Positions 31,097 to 42,858 of a DNA stretch of 64,000 nt are shown piece after piece. How positions within the stretch are numbered: the first letter of the stretch is position 1; the number at the start of each line of letters is the position of its first letter. The notes beneath the pieces are model-generated. The model did no database searches, was not told the DNA's origin, and saw nothing but the letters and a program-made list of their open reading frames with translations. The stretch is from Cydia pomonella (taxonomy: Eukaryota > Arthropoda > Insecta > Lepidoptera > Tortricidae), in contig NC_084729.1 of NCBI RefSeq assembly GCF_033807575.1, positions 3,038,001-3,102,000 on the forward strand, in the 5' to 3' direction. Both the position numbers and the translations under genes were made by a program.

Positions 31097-31659
31097 AACC
31101 ATATTTATTTATTATTATTATATATATTTGTAGTATGCCTACCTGAAATAATATAAAAAAAATTGTTAAGGCCAAAATGTTACAAACAAAATTTGAATCC
31201 TTGGGTCTCAAATAAATATTGTTTTTATTTATTGAAAATAGTCCGATATTATATGTATACCCTAAATAGCAGAGATAATGTGTACCTATATCGTTTTGTG
31301 CATTATTGAAGCATAACCTTTATCTAATATTCATCGAAACCAATGCACCAGCCTCGATCCATTAATAATGCTCGTCCTTGTCAATGGTCCGGTGGCCATC
31401 TTGAAAAAGTTGCCAGTGCAGAAAAATCGTTCTTGCGTGTATAATTCATCTTTTTTCTGCCACTCAGGTAAGGTAATTGAAATAGAATAGTTGATTAAAT
31501 GTGTTATTCAACTACTTATTGTTAACTACCTTCTGCCCGCGTATTATCGGCATAGAATTATAGTATGAATTTTACTTTTTTTTAACAGATAGCCCAAGCC
31601 GAAAAAATCATCTCATAAAATGGATACCTTACTCGTTCCTTAATGTCCCACATATCCAG

Positions 31660-31668
31660 GTTACACTG

Positions 31669-31697
<29 letters not shown>
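31660..31697. repeat. TA microsatellite
   Basis: Run of TA dinucleotides after GGTTACACTG, perhaps at the edge of a degraded mariner-like end. Confidence 0.8.
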
Positions 31698-31700
<3 letters not shown>

Positions 31701-31802
31701 GTTTGTAAATATGTCGGTATATATTGCTATTTTATATGTGTTATAGAGGCCAATCAATGCTCTAAAAAGGTTATAGAGGGAAGTGCTTGGGACACCATTT
31801 TT

Positions 31803-32565
31803 AGGGTTCCGTAGCCAAATGGCAAAAAACGGAACCCTTATAGATTCGTCATGTCCGTCTGTCTGTCCGATTCACAGCCACTTTTTTCCGAAACTATAAG
31901 AGCTATACTGTTCAAACTTGGTAAGTAGATGTATTCTATGAACCGCATTAAGATTTTTACACAAAAATAGAAAAAAACAATAAATTTTGGGGGTTTCCCA
32001 TACTTAGAACTAAAACTCAAAAAATCTTTTTTCATCAAACCCATACGTGTGGGGTATCTATGGATAGGTCTTCAAAAATGATATTTAAGTTTCTAATATA
32101 ATTTTTTTCTAAACTCAATAGTTTGCGCGAGAGACACTTCCAAAGTGAAAAAAAGTGTGCCCCCCCCTGTAACTTCTAAAATAACAGAATGAAAAATCTT
32201 AAAAAAATATATGATGTACATTACCATGTAAACTTCCACCGAAAATTGGTTTGAACGAGATCTAGTAAGTAGTTTATTTTTAATACGTCATAAAATAAAA
32301 AATAAAATTTTTTTTTCATCGAACCCACACGTGTGGGGTATCTACGGATAGGTCTTCAAAAATGATATTTAGGTTTCTAATATCATTTTTTTCTAAACTG
32401 AATAGTTTGCGCGAGAGACACTTCCTAAGTGCAAAAAAGTGTCCCCCCCCCCCCCCCTGTAACTTCTAAAATAACAGGATGAAAAATCTAAAAAAAATAT
32501 AAATAAATAAATGGTACGGAACCCTTCATGGGCGAGTCCGACTCGCACTTGGCCGCTTTTTAACT
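31803..32565. repeat. GGTTCCGTAG dispersed repeat with an internal duplication
   Basis: Starts AGGGTTCCGTAGCCAAATGG and ends GAGTCCGACTCGCACTTGG. A ~140 bp block (32015-32205) containing ACGTGTGGGGTATCTA is repeated about 300 bp later (32315-32500). C-runs of 7 and 16 occur in the paired positions. Related to 28022-28482. Confidence 0.7.
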
Positions 32566-32659
32566 TCGTAATTTTGTTTGGACTAGGTGAACATATCAAA
32601 AGTCTCCGGCTGTAGCCCTTGAACCGGGGGAAGAGGGGATTTTGAAGGTCCCATGTTTG

Positions 32660-32898
32660 ACGACAGGTTTGGCCTAGCGGGTAGTGACCCTGCCCACGAA
32701 GCTGATGGTCCCGGGTTCAAATCCTGGTAAGGGCATTTATTCGTGTGATGAGCATGGATATTTGTTTCTGAGTCATGGGTGTTTTCTATGTATTTAAGTA
32801 TTTATATATTATATATATCGTTGTCTAAGTACCCTCAACACAAGCCTTATTGAGAGTCAATTTGTGTAATAATGTCCTATAATATTTATTTATTTATT
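32660..32898 (+). mobile_element. SINE family 1, plus copy
   Basis: Head GACGACAGGTTTGGCC, B-box GGTTCAAATCC, body through GTTGTCTAAGTACCCTC and AATATTTATT at the end. Confidence 0.85.
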
Positions 32899-32954
32899 TT
32901 TCGGTTTTTTGCGTATATCTCGGAAACTATGCGTCTTGACCGACATGACATAAT

Positions 32955-33100
32955 GGATATATACAGAGGATTACTATAAGTAGCTTAAATCTGAAATAGA
33001 CCCTTTTGAGGCATTGTACCAAAAAAGCTGGCGGTATTTCCTCGTTGTATCGCAATACTGATACGTTGTGCGAGGAAGCCGCCAGCTTTTCGGTCACCAA
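32955..33100 (-). mobile_element. LINE C-terminal remnant, GNAASILGTMP family, copy 4
   Basis: Minus frame: GDRKAGGFLAQRISIAIQRG, then NTASFFGTMPQKG. The 3' UTR-like sequence matches 23822-23930. Confidence 0.65.
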
Positions 33101-33249
33101 AAAAGTTTTTTTTTTTTCAATTAAACTTTTATCTCAGTTGTTTAATAGTACACAATGCTCCTTCACCGAATTTTAGAGAGGGCCGAAATAAACCATATGA
33201 AGTAATTATTCAAGGGAGGGCTTGAATACCTTGCAAACTTCATTCAAAG

Positions 33250-33427
33250 GGCTAATAGGTGGGTCCACACAGAATGAGCCGCCTCGCGAGGAAATTTCCG
33301 TGAGAAGCAGCTCGGTCTGAAGACGTGCCTTGGGCGCATTGTCTCGGGCGAGGCACGTCTCCACCGACCGAGTTGCTTTGCGCGGCAATTTCTTCGCCAG
33401 GCGGCTCATTCTATCTGAACCCGCCTA
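33250..33427. mobile_element. Palindromic MITE, family K
   Basis: Ends GGGTCCACACAGAATGAGCC and its near complement; internal inverted GAAATTTCC blocks. A related half copy lies at 42340-42425 and a weaker one at 34755-34850. Confidence 0.7.
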
Positions 33428-33624
33428 ATGAGTATTTGAACTGTTCAAACTTTAATCTCAGGATTTTTTTAAATTATATCTTCTTTGTAGAGATGTATTC
33501 AGGGTTTATTTATATAATTTTGTATATCTCTTTCAAGCGCATGTGCACAGATGCTTGCGCATGTTTGACAAGGTTCAAATGTCGTCGTCATGATGTTTCA
33601 CATTAGGTATGTATTTTATAATCT

Positions 33625-33845
33625 ATTGAACAAAACCGCCTCAATAACTTGGATGCCAAACACCAAGCACGCAAAGAGAGACCGAAGGCCTCCTACGTAC
33701 AATGCATCTGGCCGATTCTATTGTAACGCCTGCAAAAGTTCGGCCTGGCCAGCCATATTAGAGCCCATAACAGGCAAAATCCATAATTTGCTAGGGTCGC
33801 CGTCATCGAAAGCGATGAGAAGGACTATATATATTTATTTATGTA
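33625..33845 (+). mobile_element. LINE C-terminal remnant with a broken zinc finger
   Basis: Plus frames read FEQNRLNNLDAKHQARK, then YCNAC; a one-base loss shifts the frame, after which FGLASHIRAHN is read. This C2H2-like finger is a known C-terminal signature of a group of arthropod LINEs. Ends near ESDEKDY-type sequence and an AT repeat. Confidence 0.6.
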
Positions 33846-34054
33846 TGTATGTATACTTAAATGAAAAATATTTATTATATTTCATGAAATAACAGACTAA
33901 AATATATCTGAACACAAAACTTATTAAAAACTAATGTATAATATTATTTATGTAGGTATGTATTGTATAATAGAGGTATTATAAAAATTTCTGTTATTTT
34001 TTTTCATTTAACCCGAACTGTATTCTGACCCTGCATCAATTAGACCTTTCGGTT

Positions 34055-34145
34055 GAGCCCATGGTTGACTGGTAGAGAATGCCTTCTGGCATTAAGTCTG
34101 TCATTTGTTCTCCTCATATATAGTGCAAAGTTTAAATAAATAAGT
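34055..34145 (+). mobile_element. LINE 3' end with AAAT tail
   Basis: GGTTGACTGGTAGAGAATGC, GGCATTAAGTCTG and AAATAAATAAG tail; relative of 24983-25098. Confidence 0.6.
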
Positions 34146-34304
34146 ATATCCATAGTATTTAAATAAAGTTTATAATTACTAGTTTGTCTACTAATTCAGA
34201 GACCTATACATTTAACTAATAGCATTACATGATACTAATAATAATGTACAAATTACCTCCAATAAAAATTATTATTTATTTAATTTACGGGTTTAAAGTA
34301 AGGC

Positions 34305-34450
34305 GTGTTGAGTTGGCTGGAAGGCAAAGGCTTGTGGGACAGAGGTTAGATCCTAGGTGTGGTTCGTACCTGGTCCAACGTATATTGTTAGTTATTCAAT
34401 GCGGGAACACCGCTGGTATTTTGGGAACGTTTGTGCTGGGTACGTACTGG
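34305..34450 (+). mobile_element. Diverged LINE C-terminal remnant, copy 5
   Basis: Frame 34229-34501 contains LVQRILLVIQCGNTAGILGT, similar to the GNAASILGTMP tail. Much decayed. Confidence 0.45.
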
Positions 34451-36360
34451 ATTAGGATATATTCCTTATTATGTAATTTTGTGTACACTTATTTGTTTTA
34501 AATATTGACTATGCATGTTGCAGATAACATATGTGTAAATGCATGTTTTATTTTGATGAAACCTAAGGTGGATGAGCTTTCTGTAAGATGTCGAAGCCTA
34601 CACTGTGGATCGGAAGGTATGTTATTTTTTAAATTTAATATAAATTTAATTTATTTTTAAATGGAACAGTTGCTTTTGTTTTGTTTCATTCAATTTCAAA
34701 ACGTAACATATGTGCGTTTTCAACGAAAAAGGTACTTGTATTTATTATTTTATTACTAGTAATGTCACTGGCTGTATTGTGCGTGAGGAAATTGCCTTGC
34801 ACATATGTTTGCTCTGTATTGACCCGATTATTGACTACAGACAATATAGTACCTTTTAGTTGAAAATTATACATATTTAATTTTATTTCCTAATATGAAT
34901 TATACAAAGACTGGCAATTATCCTTTTATGATATGCTACTAGATATTAATATAGATAATATGAATATTATGTTGCTTCTGACTTTAAAATACTTTCACCT
35001 ACTGAGTATCACCTTTCAAAATGCATATTATTCTATAGTTAAATTACAAAATGGAAGATTTCAAATTCAAAAGCATTTGGGTCTGAGGATGTTTAAAAAG
35101 ATTTTTACTATCCATTATAATGTAATTCAATTCAATTTATTTATTTGCAAAATGTAGTAATACAATAAGTTGTGAAATACAAAATGGATAAATAATAAGA
35201 CAAAAGGAATAAACTGAATCGAATTGAATCCTTTAATTCCGTTTCCCCGTTTTAGTGGTTTGGCTGAATGCACCAGGAGCCTGATGCCATTATAAAACAA
35301 ATGAAATACCTATAAATTCTAAAACATAGTCACCTAAGTCTACTATGACTTAGGTGATTATGTTTTAGGCTATACTTTAAAAAAAATGCTGCATAAACAA
35401 GTAAAAAAAACTTTTACTCTGATCTTTGTGGCCTCAAGAAACCTGATTATGTTATGTCTTAAGTTACTTAACTTAATCTTATTTGATTACTCACCAAGCA
35501 AACCGCTTGTAAACAGTTTTCTGTGCCCCCGATACGAGTGTTGTAAGGTTGTATCACATTACAAGACCACTAGTTACGTAAATAAATCGCACTTCTCTAC
35601 ACATGTAATATTATCGTAACAATCACTTAATACTGTAACAATAAACCTTTTAAATTCAATAAAAATACCGTAACTAATTCATAAAACTTAAAGCGTGTAA
35701 TAACAAGTGTTTATGATGAACCTTAGTCGCACCAAAATATTGATTATTTAAGGAATTATTTTATTTATTTATGAGTGCGTATAACAGTTTATTGCACAGT
35801 CTAAATAAGTTAATGCCGCTTGGACACTTGTTTCACGGTCACATGACTCAAATTAACTAGTTAGTCACTCGTCAATTGTTTTGTGGTGTGTGGAAATTCG
35901 AAACATCGTGAAATGTGTGCAGTAACCGGAGTAGCGTAGCGGAGCGGAGAAACTTATCAACCTACATTATCTTGACAGTTTTAACAGTGTTGCAAAAAAC
36001 CCTTATAATGACAAACAATAAACAAGTTTTAATTTGATAGTTAAAAATTAAACTTTTTATAAAATACTTTTTATCGCAGCTGTAATAATAAACGGCGTTA
36101 AAGAATGACTATTTACACCCAAGCGTGATTAATTTATTATAAAAATTAAAATGAGGTTGGTTGGGTTTTTGCATACAGCAACTTAAACAAACTGTCATAT
36201 TTTTTTACGTTTTATTTCACTCATTACACGTAACAGAATCTTAGATAATCTCCTTAATTTTACTTTGAAAATTACAATAAATTATCTAATCAATAGTTCT
36301 ATTAATACTTTATTTTACTAGTTTTGTTAATATTCATTACACATAATTGTCTAAAAACAA
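34451..36360. other. AT-rich intergenic stretch upstream of Eef1akmt2
   Basis: No gene is recognised. It contains a half copy of family K near 34755-34850, a possible LINE tail at 35128-35240 (ATTCAATTCAATTTATTTAT) and a small perfect-looking hairpin (next entry). Short frames at 34681-35157 and 35386-35619 have no domain. Confidence 0.5.
35320..35367. repeat. Short hairpin
   Basis: TAAAACATAGTCACCTAAGT and its near complement around an 8 bp loop. May be a tiny MITE or a solo-end remnant. Confidence 0.6.
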
Positions 36361-36580
36361 CCCCCGCAGACATTTTCTCAGCAACAGAGTGGTCAAAGCA
36401 TGGAACAAACTACCAGAAGATGTGGTCTCAGCACTGAATGTCAATCAGTTTAAGAACAGACTAGACAAATACTTAACCAGCGCAAAGAATACATATTAAG
36501 CGAAGATCACTCAGATACAGGCAACTATCAGTTGTTTCAACTGCCTGCCTGATTAATAAATAATAATAATAATAATTAGT
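36361..36580 (+). mobile_element. L2/CR1-type LINE 3' end at the gene's 5' edge
   Basis: Plus frame encodes RRHFLSNRVVKAWNKLPEDV, then VNQFKNRLDKYL and stop, the classic tail of L2/CR1-type ORF2 proteins. It ends in an (ATA)n tail at 36557-36578. The methyltransferase start codon lies only 184 bp further on, so its promoter or 5' UTR may overlap or abut this remnant. Confidence 0.7.
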
Positions 36581-36763
36581 ATAATCAAATATATGACTGA
36601 ATTTTTTCATATCATACGTAGAACAGAACTCAATTTTACTGTCAACTTGACATTTCACCGTATTGTATTAGGAAAACATTGGCATCATATGATTACATGG
36701 TTTTCTTTCTCCATAAAATCTCTCGCTTTGTTTATAACCTTCAAATTGTGTTTATTTAATGAA

Positions 36764-36959
36764 ATGGACGACTCGGAGTTGAACTCGTCCGAGCTGGGTA
36801 CCCAGACGTACTGGCAACAGGCGTACACAAAGGAAATAAGTAATTTTGAGGAGCACGGCGATCCCGGAGACGTCTGGTTCGGAGAGGACAGCGCTTACAG
36901 AGTCGTGGACTGGATATGTAGAAACGTTGAGGATAAGAACACCGCTATTATAGATTTAG
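36764..36959 (+). CDS. Eef1akmt2: EEF1A lysine methyltransferase 2-like, exon 1
   Basis: ATG at 36764 begins MDDSELNSSELGTQTYWQQA; an in-frame ATG further up (36593) is preferred less because its extension is not protein-like and lies by a LINE tail. The exon encodes DVWFGEDSAYRVVDWI and ends in IIDLG, the first part of the SAM-binding motif I, with the Gly codon split at donor GTGAGC (36960). EEF1AKMT2 (METTL10) trimethylates a lysine of translation factor eEF1A in the cytosol. The four exons join in phase to 218 codons, close to the core length of the family; the longer vertebrate N-terminus is absent. Intron 1 is 5.9 kb because of LINE insertions. Confidence 0.85.
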
Positions 36960-37063
36960 GTGAGCTTATAACAGTTTAGAACTGCTTTAGCGAATGGTAT
37001 ATCATTTGATAGTTAACACCCCTATAATGGAACAGGCACCAGTAGGGCTAAGATGGTCAGCTC

Positions 37064-37146
37064 TTTATCATTTGTCACCATGCCTGTCACGTTCTAACAA
37101 GTATGTAAGCGCGAAAGTGACGGGCATAGTGACAAGTGATAAAAAT
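37064..37146. repeat. Hairpin repeat in intron 1
   Basis: TTTATCATTTGTCACCATGC and near complement around AAGTATGTAAGCGCGAAAGT. Likely a small MITE. Confidence 0.6.
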
Positions 37147-37290
37147 GGAACCATGCTGCCACCAGTGCCACCGCGGTAATGGGATGCTATAGACAAACCC
37201 TGTAGAACAAGCTTTTGCCATCAGTTTTTAATCTCTGGCAACATTATACCATAAACAAGAGCCAAAGAGCTGCTTAAGTTTAATTTTTCA

Positions 37291-38277
37291 TTGATTTCAT
37301 TGAAAATTAATGTTAATTTAGTGGATAAGTTAGACTTGTATTCTGTTCAATTAGAACATAGTAAACTACAGTATGAAACTGACACACAGATTTTAAAATC
37401 AAAAGTTCAGAGTTTGGAGGATTCTATACAATCCCTAGAAACAATAAATGAGAGTTCGAAAAAGGTGATTAATGAATATTCTTTAGCCATGGATGATTTA
37501 ATATCCCAGATTAAGCACAATTCAGAGCGGTTTGAGTCGCTGACCAATGCCCAGTCATGTGCATGTAAGCAAGCGACTGGACATTTGTTGACCAGTGTAC
37601 TCGATCCAAGCCTGTGTGACAGTTTACCACAACAGCAAATAAATGATAATAGCTCCTTCCACACTCCACAACAAAGCACACCTAAACCTAATATTATTAT
37701 GTATTGTGATGAAATTGGGAGCAATATGAGCTCATTTTTAAACTATCACCTAAAGGGACTTAGTACAATCAGCAATTGTCTGCCTCACAGTAGCTTTGAA
37801 AATATCTTAAAACAAATTTTAAATGACAGTAATATTAATTCTAAGACAACACTGCTAATTCTTATGGGTAATAGGGGAAATGTGAACAAAAATAATTTAC
37901 ATAAATACTTTGAACAGTTAAATTCACTTGCAGTGCATGAAATTATTATTTTCACATTCCCCTATTGTGAGCAAATGTCAGAGGCAGAAAATAACATTAG
38001 ACATAAGTTGAATATATCTCTATATAATCTTTGTACATATAGTAGTAAGTTTATCATAATTGACACTAACAAATTTGTTAGTAAATACCATATGCCTATG
38101 GTGTTTTTGACTAAAGGTAAGTGTTACCTTTCAAATTATTACAAGAGACAAATAGCTTTATCGCTATCCTATTTACTTGACATTTCTGCCAAGAATTTGG
38201 CAGACAACTCTGCTCCTATTGAGCAGCCCAGTGTGAGCTTGGAATTGGTTCCAGTCATAACCAATGATTTAAACTAG
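37291..38277 (+). CDS. LINE ORF1-like protein, N-terminus missing
   Basis: A 328-codon frame beginning mid-protein. Residues about 10-85 have coiled-coil spacing (LKSKVQSLEDSIQSLETINE). The C-terminal ~190 residues look like a decayed SGNH-type esterase: IIMYCDEIG at the usual Gly-Asp-Ser position, LLILMGNRGN at the Gly-x-Asn-Asp position and LTKGKCYLS near the terminal block. Many CR1-type ORF1 proteins combine a PHD finger, coiled coil and esterase; the finger would be upstream and is not seen here. The catalytic Ser and the Asp-His pair are not evident, so enzyme activity is unlikely. ORF2 follows in another frame with no spacer. Confidence 0.65.
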   Translation: MISLKINVNLVDKLDLYSVQLEHSKLQYETDTQILKSKVQSLEDSIQSLETINESSKKVINEYSLAMDDLISQIKHNSERFESLTNAQSCACKQATGHLLTSVLDPSLCDSLPQQQINDNSSFHTPQQSTPKPNIIMYCDEIGSNMSSFLNYHLKGLSTISNCLPHSSFENILKQILNDSNINSKTTLLILMGNRGNVNKNNLHKYFEQLNSLAVHEIIIFTFPYCEQMSEAENNIRHKLNISLYNLCTYSSKFIIIDTNKFVSKYHMPMVFLTKGKCYLSNYYKRQIALSLSYLLDISAKNLADNSAPIEQPSVSLELVPVITNDLN

Positions 38278-38366
38278 CTGTTAAGACAAAAGATTCTGTC
38301 TCTGGCAATTTAGTTTTAAATAAATATAATGAAAAATACTGTAAACATGGAAAGTATATCCACCTG

Positions 38367-39704
38367 GTGCATCAAAACATTCAATGTATTAGAGGAAAAG
38401 ATTTACAGATTGAACTTTTTATGAACGATTTTTATGTTGATATTTTATGTATTACTGAACATTGGTTAACAAATAATGAATTAATGCCTCAATTTAATAA
38501 TCATCAGGTGGGAAGTTCGTTCACCAGAATTAGTTCCATACATGGTGGGTCGTTAATTATATTAAATAGTCAGTTAAAATTTAAGGAACGTAAGGATATT
38601 GTATCCATGTCTGTTGAACGGACTATAGAACTAAGTGCAGTAGAATTGGAGCAATTTATTGTTGTCTGTGTGTATAGGCCGCCATTAAGTAATTTTGAAA
38701 TATTTGAAAGTGTAATGGATTCTGTGCTACTTAAAATATCATCTTCTAGTAAGAAATTATTTATATGCGGCGACTTTAATGTAAATATTTTGGAAAATTC
38801 AACAATGTCTTGTAGATTGTTGAATCTATTCAAATCTGGTAATCTCAACCACATGTTTATGGAGCCTACTAGAGTGACTGCTACTAGTGCAACCTGTATA
38901 GATAATATTTTCACTGATATTGTTCCTATTACTAAAAAAGTTATCAGTAATTTAGAATCAGACCACTTAGGTCAATTAATGGTATTCGAGACATTAAGGA
39001 AAAATACTTTGAGAAAACAAATAACTTTTGTACCAGTAACCTCGGACCGCGTAGAAAGAATGAAGCAAAGTCTAGTTCAGGCGCTACCCTTTTTGTCTTC
39101 CGATATGGGTCCAAATAGTATGTATAATTCATTCTTTCACACTTTTATGGATCATTATAATGCGATATTTACTTCAAAATCGGTCGTAGTTAGTGGTGCA
39201 TCAGTTTTTAGTGAGTGGGCTACTGCGGACTTACATCAACGAAGACGTGCACTGTATGCCTTGTATGAGGAACGGCGGTTTAACACGAGTGATGAATTTA
39301 AAGAACATGTCAAGCAATATTCGAAAAAGTTTAAAATAGATTGTCATATAGCTAAGCGAAATTATCTAAGTCAAAGAATAAAAAATAGTACCAACATTAT
39401 TAAAGCAACCTGGAAAGTAATCAATGTGGAGACTGGTCGCTCGAAACACAGAGTGAATGATTTTAAACTAAATATTGATAACAAAATTATAGATTCCAAT
39501 TTAGAAGTAGCTACAGAATTTGAAAATTTTTTCACTGACGTACCAGTTTTCACAACTAAGGATTTAAATTCATCACCCTCATCTGCTGTTACTCTATTAA
39601 AAGATAACGCTCCAGAGTGTTGTGGAGATTTTCATTTTGAACGTGTTTGTACCTCCGATGTAGTAAAGGCGTTTAATTCGGTTAATGTCAAAAAAAACGA
39701 ATGA
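38367..39704 (+). pseudogene. LINE ORF2, endonuclease half (frame broken)
   Basis: Encodes the endonuclease: VHQNIQC, ITEHWLT, ICGDFNVNIL and ESDHLGQL motifs. The listed first codon is GTG; the frame is open from about 38268, overlapping the end of ORF1. A linker with RKQITFVPV and RRRALYALYEERR follows. It ends at a stop just after a run of eight A (39690-39697), where the reading frame continues one base out of step in the next frame. One base gained or lost in the A run explains the break. Confidence 0.8.
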
Positions 39705-41184
39705 CCTCTGGGGAGTCTCTGTCCATGCTGTCAAATCCTTAGTAGAAATTATAGCGCCTGACCTAGTAATTATATTTAACAACAGTGTTGATTGCGGCGA
39801 GTTTCCTGATTTAATGAAACATAGTAAAATAACTCCTTTATTTAAATCGGGTAGCAACTCTGACCCCACTAACTTCAGACCGATATCTGTGCTACCAACG
39901 TTCAGTAAGATTTTTGAAAAATTAATTCTTTCTCAATTAGTACGACATTTTAACGTCAATAATTTAATGCATAATAAGCAGTTTGGTTTTACACGGGGTC
40001 GCTCGACAACCGATGCTGGTGTTGAGCTAATTAAGCATATCTTCGATGCCTGGGAGGAGTCACGAGATGCTATAGGTATCTTCTGTGATTTGTCTAAGGC
40101 CTTCGACTGCGTTTGTCATGAAACATTAATCAGGAAACTACACTATTATGGAGTTAGAGGAGCGGCACTGGATTTACTTAAGTCCTACTTAAATGGTAGA
40201 ATACAAAGGGTCGATGTGAATGGACAGCGATCACCGGGGTCATTGGTCTCTATGGGTGTACCACAGGGGTCAATATTGGGACCTTTCCTGTTCCTTATCT
40301 ACATAAATGACTTGCCATTCCTTGTAAAGACCCACCATGATATAGTATTGTTTGCAGACGACACTTCACTTATTTTCAAAGTCAAACGACAGCAACAAGC
40401 TTACAATGATGTAAACGATGCTATTTCTAAAGTAGTAAATTGGTTCAATGTTAATAATTTATTGTTAAATGAGAATAAGACTAAATGTATTAAGTTTGTC
40501 ACTAGTAATGTAAGGCATGTACAAACAAGTGTCATTGTGAAGGATGAGGAATTGGAATTAGTTGATAGTACAGTTTTTCTTGGTATAACTTTAGATTCTA
40601 AACTCCAGTGGGGTCCCCATATTGCTACTCTTTCGAATAGACTGAGTTCTGCAGCTTTTGCAGTAAGCAAAATCCGTCAGTTAACTGATGTCAAAACAGC
40701 TCGATTAGTATATTTTAGTTACTTCCATAGCATTATGTCATATGGTATTTTACTGTGGGGTGGTGCTTCAGAGATAAATACCATTTTTGTCCTGCAGAAG
40801 AGGGCTATTCGAGCAATATATAAAATGAACCATAGAGACTCACTGAGAGATAAATTTAAGGAAATTGACATCATGACAGTGCACTGTCAATACATTTATG
40901 AGAATATTCTGTATGTGCATAAAAATATTGCCGATTTTAAGAAAAATTGTGACATTCATAATATTAATACTAGAAATAAACATAAGCTCGCCGTGCCCTT
41001 CACTCGGCTCCATAAAATTAAAAAATCATTCATGGGTAATTGTGTGAGTTTTTATAATAAACTTCCAAACCATATTACTGAGTTACCAATTAATAAATTT
41101 AAGAATCATGTAAAGCGTAAACTTATTTCTAAAGCTTATTATACCACACAAGACTACATGAATGATAAAACAACGTGGGATTAA
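39685..41184 (+). pseudogene. LINE ORF2, reverse transcriptase half
   Basis: 499-codon frame with complete RT motifs: FCDLSKAFDCVCHE, GVPQGSILGPFLFLIYINDL, LFADDTSLIF and NENKTKCIKF. C-terminal VSFYNKLPNHITELP is the family tail. It overlaps the endonuclease frame by 20 bp around the eight-A run. Apart from that shift the domain is intact, so the copy is young or the shift is a sequencing error. Confidence 0.85.
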
Positions 41185-41869
41185 TTGTGATTCGAAATGA
41201 TTAATTATTTATTATATTTGAATAATGATGATGAAATGGATATTCCAATGCATGTATTTCCTTTGTTGTTTTTATTATATTTGTTTGACATTTAGAATTT
41301 ATTCTAGAAACAATCTAGACTAGTATTTTTTATACATTTTTTTTGTATGACTGTATTTTGTGAAAGTTTTAGTATTAAATTTGATCTATGAATTATATTC
41401 ATTAGTATTATATATGGAATAATATTTACAACATCAATAAATTGCTCTGATAATTAGATTAAGATAATTATATGTAATACTGTCTTACTATTCATAAGTG
41501 CTTGTTGCTAGGCCTACATGAATAAAGTATATTTGAATTGAATTGAATTGAATTGAATTGATATTTGTTAGTTTGAAAAAGAATGGCACCATACATGACT
41601 GGAGCAAAAAACTAGTTTTAATTGGTTAATAATATTGACCATTGCAGTAGCATTCATTAAATACATAGGAAACAAAGGATGAATTGGACATTCAACTTTT
41701 AAAGTGTAAAGCGGTAGAAATTTTACAGGTGTTGGGGAAATATCATAAATGCTCCAAATTTTCTCTTAAATGTCCCATGATTGGTGCCGTTAACATAGGC
41801 TATTTAGTAATCAGCTAAACTCATGTCAATAAGAGAAATATAGTTTATTTTGCTTGTGATAAGAGAAAT

Positions 41870-42190
41870 AGTATAATCCAATATGGTCCAATACAACAAT
41901 GCCTTTAGGGTGCTGTTGCGGCTGCCGCGATACTGTAGCGCGTCCGGGATGTTTGCAGATGCGAGCGTGGACGGTTTCCACGCCACGCTCCGCAAGCGTT
42001 GCGCCGCGGCGTTTTGAGGCACTGGTCCTCCCTGCATGTCAGTTTTAACAGGAAATTTAATTTAATGTAATGTTAGTTATTATTTGTTGATATTTAATTT
42101 TAATTTTTATTTATTTAAGTCTAATAGTATTTAATTTATAAATTATGGATTGTCAATTGTCTGAAATAAATGAATTTTAATTTAATTTAA
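41870..42190 (+). mobile_element. LINE C-terminal remnant and A/T-rich 3' UTR
   Basis: Plus frame: VQYNNAFRVLLRLPRYCSAS, GMFADASVDGFHATLRKR, then decay. Such a segment is typical near the end of a common group of arthropod RT proteins. Ends in a TTTAATTTAATTTAAT tail. Confidence 0.65.
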
Positions 42191-42339
42191 TAATATAAGG
42201 ATTCCCTACAACTGTTTCATTTGCCCCACTGTTTCTCTTCCCTGAAATCATATAGAATATTTACTGGGTATAGTAGAAATTACAAAATCCTTCGTTGGGA
42301 AATTATCAAATCAATTGATCTAATTTTTTAACTTTAGCC

Positions 42340-42605
42340 TCGGGCGAGGCATGTCTACACTGGCCGTATTGTGTGTGAGGAAATTGCCTTGTGTGTATGC
42401 TCACTCTGTGTGGACCCGGCTATTTATTAATTCTCCTGATTTTGTTCACATAATGGAGCCAGAAATTGACTAGCAAATTTTATGTATTTTAATTTAATTA
42501 ACATTATTTTAATTGTAATTACTAATATTTGTAATGTCTATTATAATTGTAATTAATATTGTGTGGACCATTGTTATCTGATATTTTAATAAAATAAAAA
42601 TAAAA
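42340..42605. repeat. Family K half copy and AT-rich tail sequence
   Basis: CTCGGGCGAGGCATGTCTAC and GTGTGGACCCGGC relate to 33250-33427. The stretch to 42605 ends in AATAAAATAAAAATAAAAA and may be another retroposon tail. Confidence 0.45.
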
Positions 42606-42858
42606 ATTGTGACGCATAGAGATACTGAAACATGTTATCATACAGATTTCTTTATAATTATTCTCTCTTGCTCCACATTTTGCATTATGAAAATATTTAA
42701 AATAGTAGGTATTCCTTTTTGTATTTTTTTTAACCTAAATAATTGTTTGTTGATCAGGCCAATGTTTCATTAAACCTTAACGAAGGACATCTTTTGCAAT
42801 CAAAGGGTAAAAAAAAACTATAATATCATCATAACCTACTTAATAATGCATATTACAG

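Larger units (their letters stand above)
37291..41562 (+). mobile_element. CR1/Daphne-like LINE inserted in intron 1
   Basis: Carries a truncated ORF1, a frame-broken ORF2 and a terminal (AATTG)n tail (about 41538-41562). Same orientation as the host gene. The 5' end lies near or just before 37291; no target duplication could be recognised. Confidence 0.8.

Noticed and set aside
36593..36763. Longer N-terminus for the methyltransferase from an upstream ATG
   Set aside because: The extra 57 codons are not protein-like and start next to a LINE tail; family alignment from memory fits a start at 36764.
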